In this document: positions 1-12,009 of the stretch, piece after piece | Layout: every line of letters starts with the position of its first letter | Numbering within the stretch: position 1 is the stretch's first letter | NCBI GenBank assembly: GCA_003550325.1 | Contig: QKWP01000260.1 | Location: 3,293 to 67,292, forward strand | Direction of reading: 5' to 3' | DNA length: 64,000 nt | Origin: Gigaspora rosea | Lineage: Eukaryota; Glomeromycota; Glomeromycetes; Diversisporales; Gigasporaceae | Notes under the pieces: model-generated | Database searches by the model: none | What the model saw: only the letters and a program-made list of their open reading frames with translations | Told to the model about the DNA's origin: nothing | Translations under genes and position numbers: made by a program

Positions 1-232
1 GTAGAGCTCGTCGAGACGCATCTAACGGTGGTTAGATCATCCAAATCGGCCCTGTGGATGGCGAGATATCGTCGAAAAACGATTGGCTGACTATATAAAT
101 CTCTATGTAAACAAACATTGTTTACAGAGATTATATATAGTCGGCCAATCGTTTTTTGACAATAACTCGCCATCCACTGGGCCGATTTGGATGATCTAGC
201 CACCGTTAGATGCGTCTCGACGAGCTCTACAA
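1..232. repeat. Near-perfect palindrome (foldback transposon end)
   Basis: The first ~117 bases and the next ~115 bases are reverse complements with few mismatches. The outer ends are GTAGAGCTCGTCGAGACGCA and its complement, and the centre lies around 113-122 in TGTAAACAAACATTGTTTACA. There is no coding potential. The window edge cuts the element, so its true left end and any target-site duplication cannot be judged. It is probably two head-to-head ends of a DNA transposon or a foldback element. Confidence 0.85.
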
Positions 233-520
233 CTTTCAATTAGTGGCCATGTATCGTTAACTTAGTAAGAAAAAAACTTTTAGATGGAAGCACGCCACAT
301 TTCGCCTATAGTGATTTTCATATGTAATTTCCGTCACAGATTTTTATATAGTCGGCCAATCGTTTTTCGACGATAACTCGCCATCCACTGGGCCGATTTG
401 GATGATTTAACTACCGTTAGATGCGTTTCGACGAGCTCTACAACTTTCAATTAGTGGACATGTATCATTAACTTAGTAAGAAAAAAAATTTTAGATGGAA
501 GCTCGCCACATTTTGCCATT
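134..520. repeat. Direct repeat of the palindrome's right arm and its flank
   Basis: The right arm plus its downstream flank (about 134-313) recurs at about 344-516 with a few substitutions. Both copies contain the sequence around GCCGATTTGGATGAT, then GACGAGCTCTACAACTTTCA, then a stretch ending AGATGGAAGC. So one transposon end is present three times in 520 bases: once inverted and twice direct. Confidence 0.8.
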
Positions 521-539
521 TTGACTTATAAAAATAAAT

Positions 540-616
540 GTTCTCTAAATGCATACCTCCTTAAATGCATACCTCAGAGCTGGTCCCAACGATATGCATT
601 TAGAGAGGTCTGACTG
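540..616. mobile_element. Fragment of a TA-flanked MITE (terminal part)
   Basis: The words TTCTCTAAATGCATACC and ATGCATTTAGAGAGGTCTG face each other and end in GGTCTGACTG followed by TA. A CAGTCAGACC-type terminus next to TA resembles Tc1/mariner-like MITEs, such as the complete one at 32413-32754. The left end looks truncated. From 617 to 781 nothing is recognisable. Confidence 0.5.
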
Positions 617-781
617 TATATTGTTTCAAATAATTATGATTATAATCGATTTATAGATATAACGATTTAATACTGAAATGGGCCCTTTTAATAGAAAACA
701 CCCCATATAGTCTATGCAGGTTGCTATAAAACTATTGTTTCTGATGTTCTAATGAAATGTAATAAATAGTTTGGTGTTTGA

Positions 782-1221
782 CATATCTGCGGCATTTATG
801 AATTTATTTATCTTGTCTAACAGTTTTTTTCTTATGGAATCATTTTGTAGCAAGGCCTGACTAATCCTATTAACCTCAGGATTAATGTTTGTATTGAAAT
901 CTTCGGCTATAATATTGACTATTCCCGCTTCTTTCTGTGAAACCCAGTTTTGAAAAAGTGTTGTTTTCTCATTCAGGCTTAGAGGAGCATATATTTGTTA
1001 GCATATCTGCGGCATTTATGAATTTATTTATCTTGTCTAACAGTTTTTTTCTCATGGAGTCATTTTGTAGCAAGGCCTGACTAATCCTATTAACCTCAGG
1101 ATTAATGTTTGTATTGAAATCTTCGGCTATAATATTGACTATTCCCGCTCCTTTCTGTGAAACCCAGTTTTGAAAAAGTATTGTTTTCTCATTCAGGCTT
1201 AGAGGAGCATATATTTGTTAG
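782..1221. repeat. 220-bp tandem duplication inside the LINE endonuclease
   Basis: The sequence starting CATATCTGCGGCATTTATG at 782 starts again at 1002. The two 220-bp copies are almost identical, differing by about four single bases. Because 220 is not a multiple of three, the duplication breaks the reading frame of the endonuclease coded on the minus strand. Confidence 0.92.
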
Positions 1222-1640
1222 CATATATATCTGATTTTTGAATATGCATGTCATTGAAATTATTCTGCTGCTGCCAAAGACTTTTATGTTTTCAAACTAT
1301 ATATCTTTATGCCCTGATAGGATAGCTGCTCATTCAGACCATATTGAGTTATAGTTCTATTGTGCCTTTAGAAAGTTTTTAGTATTTTATTCTTTAAATT
1401 TGTTTCTTGTAACATAATAAAATTTATTCTATATGATTTAAGCAAAGTTAACATAACACCTTGTTTGTCCCTATCATTTACAGTGTTGGAATATGACCAG
1501 GTCATATTCCAATACTGATCATTTAGCCCTTCATATTTAATATTGCAATTTTAATTTTTTTGGATTGGAACAATTTGATAGTTAAAGAGGGGTAGGGAAC
1601 TATCCTCAAAATAGGTTTTCTCTCTCACAGACCTGGCCAT
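782..1640 (-). pseudogene. LINE ORF2 fragment: APE-type endonuclease
   Basis: On the minus strand the translation shows remnants of an endonuclease/exonuclease/phosphatase domain of a non-LTR retrotransposon. An INFIMLQETNL segment (about 1395-1430) corresponds to the family's conserved LLQET glutamate motif. Further on, IYAPLSLNEK and IIAEDFNTNINPEVNRIS correspond to the YAP and GDFN motifs. In the intact family this enzyme nicks the target DNA to prime reverse transcription. Stops and frameshifts occur between the blocks, the last block is duplicated (782-1221), and no reverse transcriptase follows. The fragment is therefore truncated at its 3' side and dead. Family assignment rests on these motifs only. 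Confidence 0.72.
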
Positions 1641-3480
1641 AGGAGCAGCTCTTGAATTTGCTGATTTTCATGTATTTCTATTTCTTTTATCATAGTGCTT
1701 TTTGTAAGTTACTGTAGTAAAGCTATTCTCATTAGTGGAAGTGATATGCTCCGTTGTCTCACTACTAACAACTGAGAAGAACTCTTGATACTTTATTTCT
1801 GGGAAATATTTATTGTTTTTTGGGCTTTTATAGCCTAGCATTGACAGTTCATCTTTTTTGAAAACTGCTCCTGTTTTTGTAGCCATAATATTCAATGTAG
1901 GTATGTTACCCTTGACAGTTGTTTGATCGGTGGGTAAACTGCCTGTTTTAGTTTGTGCACCTTTGTTGTATCTTCTTCCTTTATGTGCTATATGACTTTT
2001 ACATGCATTGCATTTTGATTTTCTATTTGGGAAATATACCTCTTTGTATTGTTAATCTCCCCTGTCTCCTTTGTAGCTAATTCCCTAAATTGGACCTTTT
2101 TTCATACCAGTCCCTATTCGTATTTCTTGCTGTATTGTTTTCAATCTCCTTATTTTGTTTGTATTCCAAATATGCATTTCTTAAGACAATTAATTCCTAA
2201 AGCTGTTTGCAGTCTTTTCTGCTATGGTCTTCTCCTTCGCAGAAGTAGCAAACTTTAGTTGCTATTCGCTACTCTGTAGTAACCTTGTTATTACATATAT
2301 GGGTAAATCTTGGGATATTTTTTTTAGCCCTGGGTCATTTGTGGTTTCAAAAATTATTATCAATTAGTCTATTAGATATAGCAACCCTTTGATTAATAGT
2401 AGCTTTATAAAGACAATAGTCCCCAGTCTTCAAATGCTTCCAGTAATACATCAGAGATTTCAGATTTATTTCCTAATAGCACATTACAGCACTTAACAGG
2501 TAAAAACAATTTCTTTCTATCCATGGGAATGTACTCAAAATAAGTTCTGTTTAGAATAGTTAGACTCTTAACAGTATAGTACTTCTGTTTGTTTTCATCA
2601 CTAAATATCACTTCCAGATGTGTATGTTTTTCTTTTATGAAATATTTTTTCGCAGTACTGATATCATATTTTACTAAGTCAAAAAGGGAAGATATAATAT
2701 CATTAAATGAGGAATGAATATTACTAATATCAATTATAAGAGCAAAGTCATTCTTTGTTTTAATTGTGCTTCTTGGAAAAAAGACAAGTATGTCAACTGT
2801 TCTTTTTTAAACGAAGGAAAAGGGATATTCACTTTTTATCCTGTACTATTGTACCTCTGTCTTGATTTTCCTTTCCAATTGCAAAAGGCATGTCTGAGTT
2901 TGTTGTGTTTGTTGTAATTTCTGTTGTCACTACTACTGGGTTTTCTATAACTAGTTCATCTGTCACTAGTGCTTTGTTTAAATTCTTATTATCCAAAGAC
3001 TCTTGAGTTTCTATTGCTTTGTTACCCAGAACCACTAGAAGCAGGAGCAAGTCTGCTTTTGCTATGTGCTCCTTGCTTAGTTTATTCATAACTTCCTTTA
3101 AGGTTGCGATCCTGTTCTACTTTTTCATTCTAACTTAGTTCTTTATTTAGACGAAAATTAGTAGTTGCTTGGAATATATCTAACAAAGGTGCATCTTTTG
3201 TTTTTAGTTCGTTGTTGTTACTATTCTTATGTTTGTTTTCTTTATTTTCAGTTTTATTTTCATGTTTGTTTTCTTTGTTTTTAATTTTGTATGTGTTTTT
3301 TTCTATAGTCATTTTGCGTTTTTTGTCATATTTGTAGTACATTTCACCCTTCTTCTCCCAACATGTGTTTTTTTATTACTTGTAGGGCACATGCCCCATT
3401 TTTTATTTTTCTTTTGGCCCTTTTTTTCTTATATTTCGTAGCAATTTCTAAGTCTTGTTTCCAACTCGCTATGAACTGGA
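1641..3480 (-). pseudogene. LINE ORF1 remnant with a CCHC zinc knuckle
   Basis: Upstream of the endonuclease on the same strand lie several short open segments (3130-3342, 2829-3089, 2405-2611, 1668-1895) in different frames. They read as one decayed ORF1. At 2209-2253 a zinc knuckle, CYFCEGEDHSRKDC, has perfect C-X2-C-X4-H-X4-C spacing. A second degraded Cys/His segment (KCNACKSHIAHKGRR) lies near 1980-2010. The N-terminal part is Lys/Asn/Glu-rich. ORF1 proteins of this type bind the element's RNA. Stops separate all segments, so nothing here is expected to be functional. Confidence 0.62.
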
Positions 3481-5010
3481 AAAAGTAACCATAAATCCTT
3501 ATAGATTTTAAACAATTTTTTATAATACTACTAAAATTATTTTCAACAGTTGAAATAGTTTAATCATTAAAATTAATTTGGCTGTACTAGGAACAGAGTG
3601 CAATGTAGTGTATAGTTTCTGAGGAGTGAAATGATGTAAACAAATACTGTTCTTTGATTGGTTATATTTTCATATAATAGTATGGTCCAATTTGCATTTT
3701 ATATTAAGCAGTTTGATGTAGCTTTTGTAGTGCTATTTGTACATGATTATCCCTTCTAAAGGATTATTTTAAGTATTTCAAGTTTAAGTTATGTCTCGTT
3801 TTTTGTTTGATTTATTTCTGATGTTATTAGTTTTGTTTATTAATATATCGCTTAATTTTTTAAAAAAATAAAAAAAAAATTTAAAAATGGCTTAAAATCG
3901 ATTGAAATGTACAATAAAAATTGTGTAATTTATCAATAGCAATAATAATAATTATTGATAGTTATATTGATGTTTCATTGATTTTTTTTATTGATCTTTA
4001 ATATAATCGATTTATGATTGCTAATTAATTATTATCTTTATGATCCCAACCTGATCAAACATCACATGAGCATTTGTTGGTTGATCTAATCTAAATATTC
4101 AAAAATATATATTATAATATTTTCTAATGCTATTTATATTTCATTATAACACCTGAATAAATTAAGCTTTTAGACATGAATAAACAATTAAATATTAAAA
4201 AAAATTTATACAAATTTAACTTCTAATTATAAAATATTAATATTATTAAAATTTTATACTTGATTAATTATATAATATTATATAATGCTGTACACATATA
4301 GGCAAAGATGTAAATAATTTATTAGTTAGTATTAATAAACTGTTAAAATATTACATTTTTTAAAACTTCTAATAAGCAAGTTATGATCAAGAATATCAGC
4401 ACAATTTAACAATTGTTTTATTACAATAGTACCAAATCATCCTTAATTGCATACAGTATCATATGTCAATTTATAATAGCAAATCAAGTATTATAATAAA
4501 ATTTTGCTAACCTTGTCAATAGTATTGTGCAGCTATCTTATTAAATTTTTGGCCCCAAATAAAATAGAAAGCCTGATTCCAAAACTCAATTAATGTGAGT
4601 TAAACAAAAGATTTGGGAATTTGGGTTTTGGTTCCAAATAAAGTACAAGCAACATAGTAATATTGTGGGTTAAAAAAAATTTTGGGCTATAACTCTAGAT
4701 ATCTTAGCTGTAACAAAAAAATAAAACTTTAAGCATTTACATTATAACTTGCCAGACTTGGCATATGGAATTTTAATTGATAAAAAATTAATTATTTGGT
4801 CAATCAATTTTATTATCACAATAACTAAAAAAAATAATCAGAAACTATAATAGTTGTACTAAAATTTAATAACCATGTTTTGCAACAAAAATTTTTGACA
4901 AAATTCTATTAGTATTACTTCAATTAATCATAGTACTTGTGCATGATCTCTATAATTAGCTAATCACTTTGAGAGAAATACTTGAGGACCCTTAAACTGT
5001 TAATTTTAAT
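3481..5010. other. AT-rich sequence without recognised features
   Basis: The stretch is dominated by A and T with many short A or T runs. No open frame of useful length, no clear inverted repeat with a TSD and no tandem array was seen. Confidence 0.6.
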
Positions 5011-5014
5011 TTCA

Positions 5015-5130
5015 ATAGTTGATTTAATTTCAAAAGGTGATTTAATTTCAACCATTGATTTAATTTCAACTATTGATTAATTTCAACTATTGATTTAATT
5101 TTAATGCTTGATTTAATTTCAACTGTTGAT
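5015..5130. repeat. Short minisatellite, ~22-bp unit
   Basis: The word TTGATTTAATTTCAA recurs about six times with a spacing near 22 bases and small length changes (AGTTGATTTAATTTCAAAAG, CATTGATTTAATTTCAACTA and similar). There is no coding potential. Confidence 0.75.
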
Positions 5131-5334
5131 TTAGTTTTTGTATGTAAATTAATTTTAATAATTGAAATTTAATTCAGCATTTCAATTAAAAAATTTTTGT
5201 GAAATTATTTCAACAATTTCTACTGCCGAATATAGAAATTACTACTATAATTTCACTGCTATCTATAATCTCATATATCTATATGATATGTATATGGAAG
5301 TTAACTGACAGGCTAAACCTAAATGTCTCTGATG

Positions 5335-5728
5335 GTCTCTAATTTCAAACAGATATTTGGCAGAAATAAGATATCAATCAGGAATATTTAGAATCTAAAT
5401 TGATCTACTAGTAGACCTATATTAAACTGATAGGTATCTTAGTTTACTCTAAATTGCTAGTAAACTGGATATACATCAGGTTAATTTAAGATAACTATCA
5501 AATTAACATAAAGGCCTCCGGTATTTCTATACTAACTTTAATTTAAAACTAAATTTTTCTGATTGGTATCTTATTTCCACCAAATATCTGTTTGAAATTA
5601 AAGATCAATCAGAAATATTTAGATACAAAACAAGATTATTATCAACTTTTTAGTAGGCCTTTTAATATATCTAAATGGTATCTTATTTTACTCTATATTG
5701 CAAAAAAACTGGACACCTATCAGGGTAA
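5335..5728. repeat. Mixed inverted and direct repeat block
   Basis: The stretch around TTTCAAACAGATATTTGGCA (5335-5382) recurs inverted at 5555-5606. The following ~110 bases (5368-5480) recur in direct orientation at 5605-5728, both ending in a segment with CTGGA and CATCAGG or TATCAGG. This looks like remains of a foldback element with duplicated arms. No TSD was found. Confidence 0.6.
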
Positions 5729-5819
5729 ATTAATGTATTTATCAATTTATCAAATAAGACTACAGAATATATTTATAATTTATATTCTATATTGCTTTAC
5801 AAAAAGTTTTATTAATATA

Positions 5820-6305
5820 GGGACTGCCTATTTCCACTATGGTATTTTGTTATTTCCACCATGGTTATACAAAAAGTTACTATTTTTAGATTTTAATATA
5901 ATATTGTATATTTTTTATTGTATATTATAATTTTAATTATTTTCAATTGGCCTAGGTTACCAAAACAAAACTCATGTAACGTTACATGACATTAGCAGTA
6001 TGTAACCAAAATTATTTTTGCGAAAACAATACACTGGGCCTTTGTATAATATACTTACATATGTTGTATAACCAGTATATGTACTGTGATTGGATGTGGC
6101 TTTGAATCTAAATTTAGGGTTAGAAATTATGTCTAACCTGCCGAAGCATTATCATGATAGTACCTACCAGCATTAAGCTTAAAGGCCGACCCAACCAAAA
6201 TAAAACTTGTGTAATATTATACAACATTATTTTGAATTCTAAAAATAAAAATATTGTATAACAATAGTGGAAATAGCAAATACTATGGTGGAAATAGTAG
6301 CCCCC
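5820..6305. mobile_element. Non-autonomous DNA transposon, 486 bp, 8-bp TSD
   Basis: The element starts GGGACTGCCTATTTCCAC and ends with the complement of GGGGGCTACTATTTCCAC. The terminal inverted repeats run about 50 bases and include TATTTCCAC twice per end. The flanks carry an identical 8-bp duplication, TTAATATA, at 5812-5819 and 6306-6313. No transposase is encoded. GGG termini with an 8-9 bp TSD could be MULE-type; the superfamily is not certain. Confidence 0.8.
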
Positions 6306-6313
6306 TTAATATA

Positions 6314-7043
6314 TTTATTACAATATATATACTATATATTATATATCAAACTAGAATTTATATTAGAACAAAATACTACTAGTACTACCCTATTCTAATA
6401 TAATTTTTTATCCTAATCTTAATGAAACTATACCGTGCTATTTTTATCGTAATATCCAAGACAAACTGCCCATCAAAATACAATCAGCTTAATAGTATTT
6501 AGTACTCAATAGCCCTATCACTACTTGTCTGTTTTTAAGATATCTTTTGAAGATCGCACATCTGATACCATGATTGCAAAGTTTGTTTATTTACTAAGTT
6601 GAAAATTTTCAATACAGCTATCAATAGCTTTATTGCCACTTGTCCATCCTTGATTCCATATACAATATCAAGCTTGTAGAATATAGTATTTTCATAAGAA
6701 CTATCAGCAGATTTCAGAATGATAGTAGCTACATCTTTTTATTGTAGAATCAAATTTGATTTGTCTACCTAAATCATTACTTTTAGTAATTTTAAATGTG
6801 AAGTACAATAATAGTATAGTAAAAAAAAATTTGAAAAGACAGTACTAGTAAAATGGTATCATACCAATTAACAACAGCTTTATTAAAAGTAGTGACACAG
6901 TAGAAATATGCAATATACTGGTATTCACATTGGGTAGCAAACAACAAGATGATTAGATGATAAAAACACATATATAACACAAAAAAAAACAATTGGTACC
7001 AGAAATAGAGTGATGCAAATCATGAAGTATAGGGTTATACATA
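6314..7043. other. AT-rich sequence without recognised features
   Basis: No open frame with family character was seen. The minus-strand open stretch at 6792-6992 is low-complexity and looks like chance. Confidence 0.55.
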
Positions 7044-7312
7044 TAGATACTGGTAAAATTAAACCATTTCACCAGGTGAAATGGTGAAATAGATTCACCA
7101 GAATTACACCAAAATTTTATTTTGGTGAAATAGTGAAATTGGTGAAATTGGTGAATTGGTAAAATTGGTGAAGTTGTTGAATTGGTGAATTGTTGAATTG
7201 GTGAAATGGTGAATTGAATTGGTTAAATGATGAATTGGTGAAATGGTGAATTGGTGAATTGGTGAAATAGTGAATTGGTGAAATGGTGAATTGGTGAATT
7301 TGCTCAGTCCTA
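7044..7312. repeat. GGTGAAATT minisatellite, possible hAT-like short element
   Basis: About 7066-7300 consists of variants of GGTGAATTGGTGAAATGGT in units of 8-24 bases. The block is bounded by TAGATACTGGTAAAATTAAA on the left and by a sequence whose complement is TAGGACTGAGCAAATTCACC on the right. These can be aligned as imperfect inverted ends starting TAG. No 8-bp TSD could be found. A further inverted fragment with CACCATTTCACCATTTCGC lies at 7425-7450. Confidence 0.55.
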
Positions 7313-7572
7313 TAAATAGTTAATAATTCTGACCTCAAAGTGTGCCTATAAAAATATAAAATGTAAAAACTTGAACAAAAACCTAACCAAATTCCAGGCT
7401 GAAATAATTCCAGACTCTGGAAATTCACCATTTCACCATTTCGCTATTTTACAATTCCACAATTTGTCAAATACAGCAAAACGTGACTTTATGCACTTAA
7501 ATATCACAATATGCATCACATAGTACTATACAGTCACCTTTTTCTAATTCAAACCTCTCTAAACCAAACACT

Positions 7573-7804
7573 ATTAAACTCTCTCTAAACTGAACAAAAT
7601 CTTCTAGAACATTTGTAAATTTTATTATAAAGTTTGAATAAGCCATATGGGGTGACATCAATAGAAATAGGACAAATTTATCTAATAAATTTGACCCATT
7701 TCTATTGACTTCACCCCATATATAACTTTTTGAAAACTGATTTTTTCCAAATTTTTACATAGTAAAAAAAAACAGTCCCATTAGTTCGGATTAGAGAGAG
7801 TTAA
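7573..7804. mobile_element. Foldback MITE-like element
   Basis: Outer ends read TTAAACTCTCTCTAAACTGA and the complement of TTAACTCTCTCTAATCCGAA. Inside, 7645-7721 is a hairpin with arms starting ATATGGGGTGA(C/A)(A/G)TCAATAG. No product is encoded. The TTAA-like flank is part of the repeat, so the TSD is ambiguous. Confidence 0.6.
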
Positions 7805-9257
7805 CTATATTTATCTATTGTATGAGAATTGCTTAACCAAACAATACTTTAACAAGTTTTGTTACGATTAAAATGCATGATAATCACAATAAAAAAAAAT
7901 GTATTTTTTATAATTGTCTTTCGAATTGCACTAACTAAATATGTTATGAAATAGATTTATATAACTCTTCATCGTATTACAAGTATACCATATTTACTGT
8001 ATATAAATACAAATGGTGATTGAGGAAAATTCTAATAACTAGACAATTTAAAAATGTAATACATATAAAATTTAATTGAGATCAAGCTGGATATTCTGAA
8101 TTTATCTATATTAAAAGAATATTGGGCAGAATAATGCTAGTGTAACGAATAATTTTTTTCCTTGTCTCTCACTTTCATATTTGTCTAATTTATTAAGTTG
8201 TCGCATACCTTCTATAATTGTATTGCTATAGCCATGTTAATCTTACCTTTTTAGTATTAGGCATTATTATATATTCTTAGTTGCTTTATGAATATTATTT
8301 TGGATATGTATACATAATCGTTTAAGTTAGGTTTGAAAGCCCACTACGTAGGAGTGGCTAACAAAGAGTAATATATAAGCTTAGTCGTAGCAAAGTAAAC
8401 ATAGTTAAAATGAGAATAGTTGGCTTTACCCTTTGTTTATCATATAGAACATTTCTAATATATTCTCTCCAAAACTATTCTTAAATAAATATACATTTTT
8501 TTTATAATAAATGCCTAATAAATTATTAAAATCTGTGTTCTATAAATTATTACCAAATTCATATGACCTTCTAACATAAACCATCTGAGTTAAACTTGGC
8601 ATGAAAGTACCAAACTCTCTTATATAATAGTTACACTAGTAAATATAATTTTCTCATATAAATGCGAAATAGCTCCCAAAAATGTAATTTCGAATTTTAA
8701 ATAAAGCTTAGATGTTATTTAAGGTTTATATAGTTTATAATCTGTTTCTGATTTAGTGTGACTGTATCGTGCAGCTACTTATTAGTAAATAGATAAACCA
8801 AAAAAAATGATACTAATAAAATTACTAACAAAGAATAATGCAGCTAAAAATAATATTTATGAAATAGCAAAATTATCAAGCAACTATATTGACAAACGAT
8901 GAAAACCCAATAACTTGACATAAAGGCTGGTTAGTAAATCAAAAAAAAGTACAATTACTGGCTCCAGAAAAGGGTAATACCAGAAAATGACCCATATTAA
9001 TAATACTGACAAGGATAGTGACACCTACAAAGCAGCAAAATACACCAAATGATAATACCAATATATACCAAAATCCATACCAGGTAACTTGTAACTATGC
9101 AAACAAGCAACAAAATGATGAAAGCCCAATAACATGATATAAAAAAAAAGTTAGTAAAGAAACAAAGTAACATAGAGAAAAGAACTCAATACTTATATAG
9201 ACAACCCAATTATAGTATAGTACCAATTAGTGACAGCTCCAAAAAAGGATGACACTA
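7805..9257. other. AT-rich sequence without recognised features
   Basis: No gene-like frame, tandem array or clear element ends were found in this stretch. Confidence 0.55.
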
Positions 9258-9265
9258 GTAAAACA

Positions 9266-9551
9266 TAGGGTTCCGCAATTTGATTTGATCTTCAAATATT
9301 TGAATCAAATATTTGATCAAATTCAAATTCAAATTTGACTATATTTGATTTGATCAAATTCAAATATGGCCAAATTTGATTTAATTTGACAAATATTTGA
9401 TTTGATTTGAAAATTACTATTAAAAATTCAAATTCAAATCAAATTCAAATTCAAATATTTGAATCAAATCAAATTCAAATTAGAGTCAATTTGATTTGAT
9501 CAAATTCAAATTGATCTAATATTTGATTTGATTTGAATTTTAGGAACCCTA
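9266..9551. mobile_element. hAT-like short element made of GATTTGAAT words, 8-bp TSD
   Basis: The element begins TAGGGTTCC and ends with its exact complement. The 8-bp TSD GTAAAACA is present at 9258-9265 and 9552-9559. The 286-bp body is built almost entirely from AAATTTGATTTGAAT-type words in both orientations, so the whole element folds on itself. TAGNG termini plus 8-bp duplications are hallmarks of the hAT superfamily. No transposase is encoded, so movement would need a partner elsewhere. Confidence 0.85.
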
Positions 9552-9559
9552 GTAAAACA

Positions 9560-11178
9560 ACACCTACAAAGTAGCAAAATATACTAAGCAATAATACAAT
9601 ACACAATGAAATTCATACCAGATAGCTATGCCAGCAAACAACGAAATAATGTAAACCCAATAATAAAATTGAAGGAAAGATATAATTTTTCAGATTTCAC
9701 TTTGTTCGTAACTTTATCCCTTACTTTGTAGAGGTTCGCAAGCAAATTTGTCTGTATAATTACTATAAATATACCTCTGATCTAGTTTTTTAATCATTTA
9801 AAATATTTAAATAAAATTTGGTATTATAATATTTAAAAACAAGGATTATATTTTTGAATTATTTAAACTTATATTATAAGACAAAAAGTTTATGTTGTTA
9901 TAAGCTAAAAATATTAAATTTTAAAGAAATTTTTTAACCAAAAAATATTTTACAATATTTTGGCGAATTCTTTAAATATTGGTTTTAAAAATTTAGTTTC
10001 TTATACAACTTTGTAGTTTATATAAAGGATGACAACTTTTATTATTTGACTTTAAATGATTTACTTGTAAAAATTAGGACTTGTATTAGAAGCGAAAATT
10101 TTTTTTATAGACGGGAACATATAAAACCTAGAGAAAAATTCTATAGTAAAAGTTCCAAAACAAAAACTTTAAACTTTTATTACACCAAAGTTTTTTAATA
10201 ATTTTAAAAAAAATTTTATAATAAAGTTAATAAAACAGAACTAATATTATATTTTTTACTTAGAAAGTATATAGCTAAAATTAATATTTAAGGTTTTATT
10301 TAAAAAATTTAAAATTTTAAAATTTTCGCAGCCAATATGTCTGCATAGCAAATTAAGGGATATAAATTATTTTATTGCTTGTTTCTCTTCATGAGATTGC
10401 AAATGTGAAGGTGCTAAATATAATATAGATATTATTAATAATATTATATAATATATAACACTAAAAATAAAAAGAAAAAGAAAAAAAAGCAGCATAAACA
10501 AAAAAAATTGATATTTATATACAAATCCTGCAGATATGTGATGCTAATTCGATAATTTGATCAATATGTGATTAGATATAGCATTTCGATTCTTGTTCTT
10601 ATTAGCACCTACCTGTGTAGTATATTATTATAAATGCTTATCTTATATTCGGACCATTTTTTATTGTTAGCAAGTACAAACCATATTATGAACATATTCA
10701 TTAAACTACTATGTTCACTATACTCACTAAATTCAATCTATTTGCATATTGGAATAATACAACATTTAAAAATTAACACATGTAATATCAATATTAAACT
10801 ATTGTTGACATAATGATGTTTAGTAACTATATTTAATAAGATCATATGAATACTGCAAAGCATAAAAAGTGCAACATTCAGTAATGATACATAGGGCAAA
10901 TTAAAGCAAATCAGGTTCAAATTGGTATTATAAAATCCTAATATGAACCAGATTTGAAACAAACTTGTAGAATACAATCGGATTCATATAGCATTCTAAA
11001 ATTTTATTGACTTTTTTATTAAGCTATTGGTTTGCCAATACAATATGTCTTAAATACCGATATGATGCAATTTGAATCTGATTTGTCTTACTTTAATCTG
11101 TGAGAGATTCTGTTTAGTGAAATGCTATAATATTCAGTTTAAATCCAAAATAACGATACCAAAACTAGTATATTACCA
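9560..11178. other. AT-rich sequence without recognised features
   Basis: The stretch contains many A/T runs. A minus-strand open stretch at 10738-10977 is hydrophobic by composition only and has no recognisable domain. Confidence 0.55.
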
Positions 11179-11935
11179 GCTTGATTTATCAGATCATCTA
11201 ATTTTTTATTAATTTAAACCCGTTTAGTTTAGCAACTTAAATTCATAATCATGTTGAGTATCTGATATGTCTCTGATTTATATCTGGTTATATAGTTTCC
11301 AATATGAATTTTAACTATTAAATTTTATTTTCATATCGGGTTTACCGGTATTAATATAGGATAAATCAAACTGTCTCTGATTGATATCTAATAAAATTTT
11401 ACAAATTATATTCGAAATACAATCATAGTGATATTAGTTATCCAATATATAACTGATTTAAAAATAAAAAACTAGATATATATTAAAACTGATATGTAAC
11501 TGATTTTTATTCTGCTTCAAAATAATATCAGGTAATAATATCATAACTGGTATGATATCAGCTTAATTTATTAGATCATCTGATTCTTTATTAATTTAAA
11601 CCCTATATAACTTTGGTTTAGTAGTTTACATTTAACCCAATTCATAGTCATATTGGGTATCCTAATTTATATCCAGTTATTTAGTTTCTGATATAGCTTT
11701 TAACAGTTAAATTTTATTTCCATATCAGGTTTACTGGTATTTATATAGAATAAATCGAACTGTCTCTGATTAATATCTACTAAATTTAAGATTTACAGAT
11801 TATATTAGGAATACAATCATAGTAATATCAGTTATCTGATATGTAACTGATTTAAAAATAAAAAACTGAATACAAATCAAAACCCGATATGTAACCAATT
11901 TTTATCCTATCTTAAAGTTCTCAATATAGCTTAAT
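11179..11935. repeat. Diverged tandem duplication, ~382-bp unit
   Basis: The segment starting GCTTGATTTATCAGATCATC at 11179 recurs as GCTTAATTTATTAGATCATC at 11561. The similarity continues to about 11930, with many substitutions and small indels. Both copies are rich in CTGATAT and GATATGTAACTG words. No coding potential was seen. Confidence 0.75.
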
Positions 11936-12009
11936 TCAACTAGTACAAACTGAATAAAAAAAAATAAACAAAGCCCTAAATCTTTATTTTTCTGAAGTAA
12001 GAGTTCACG

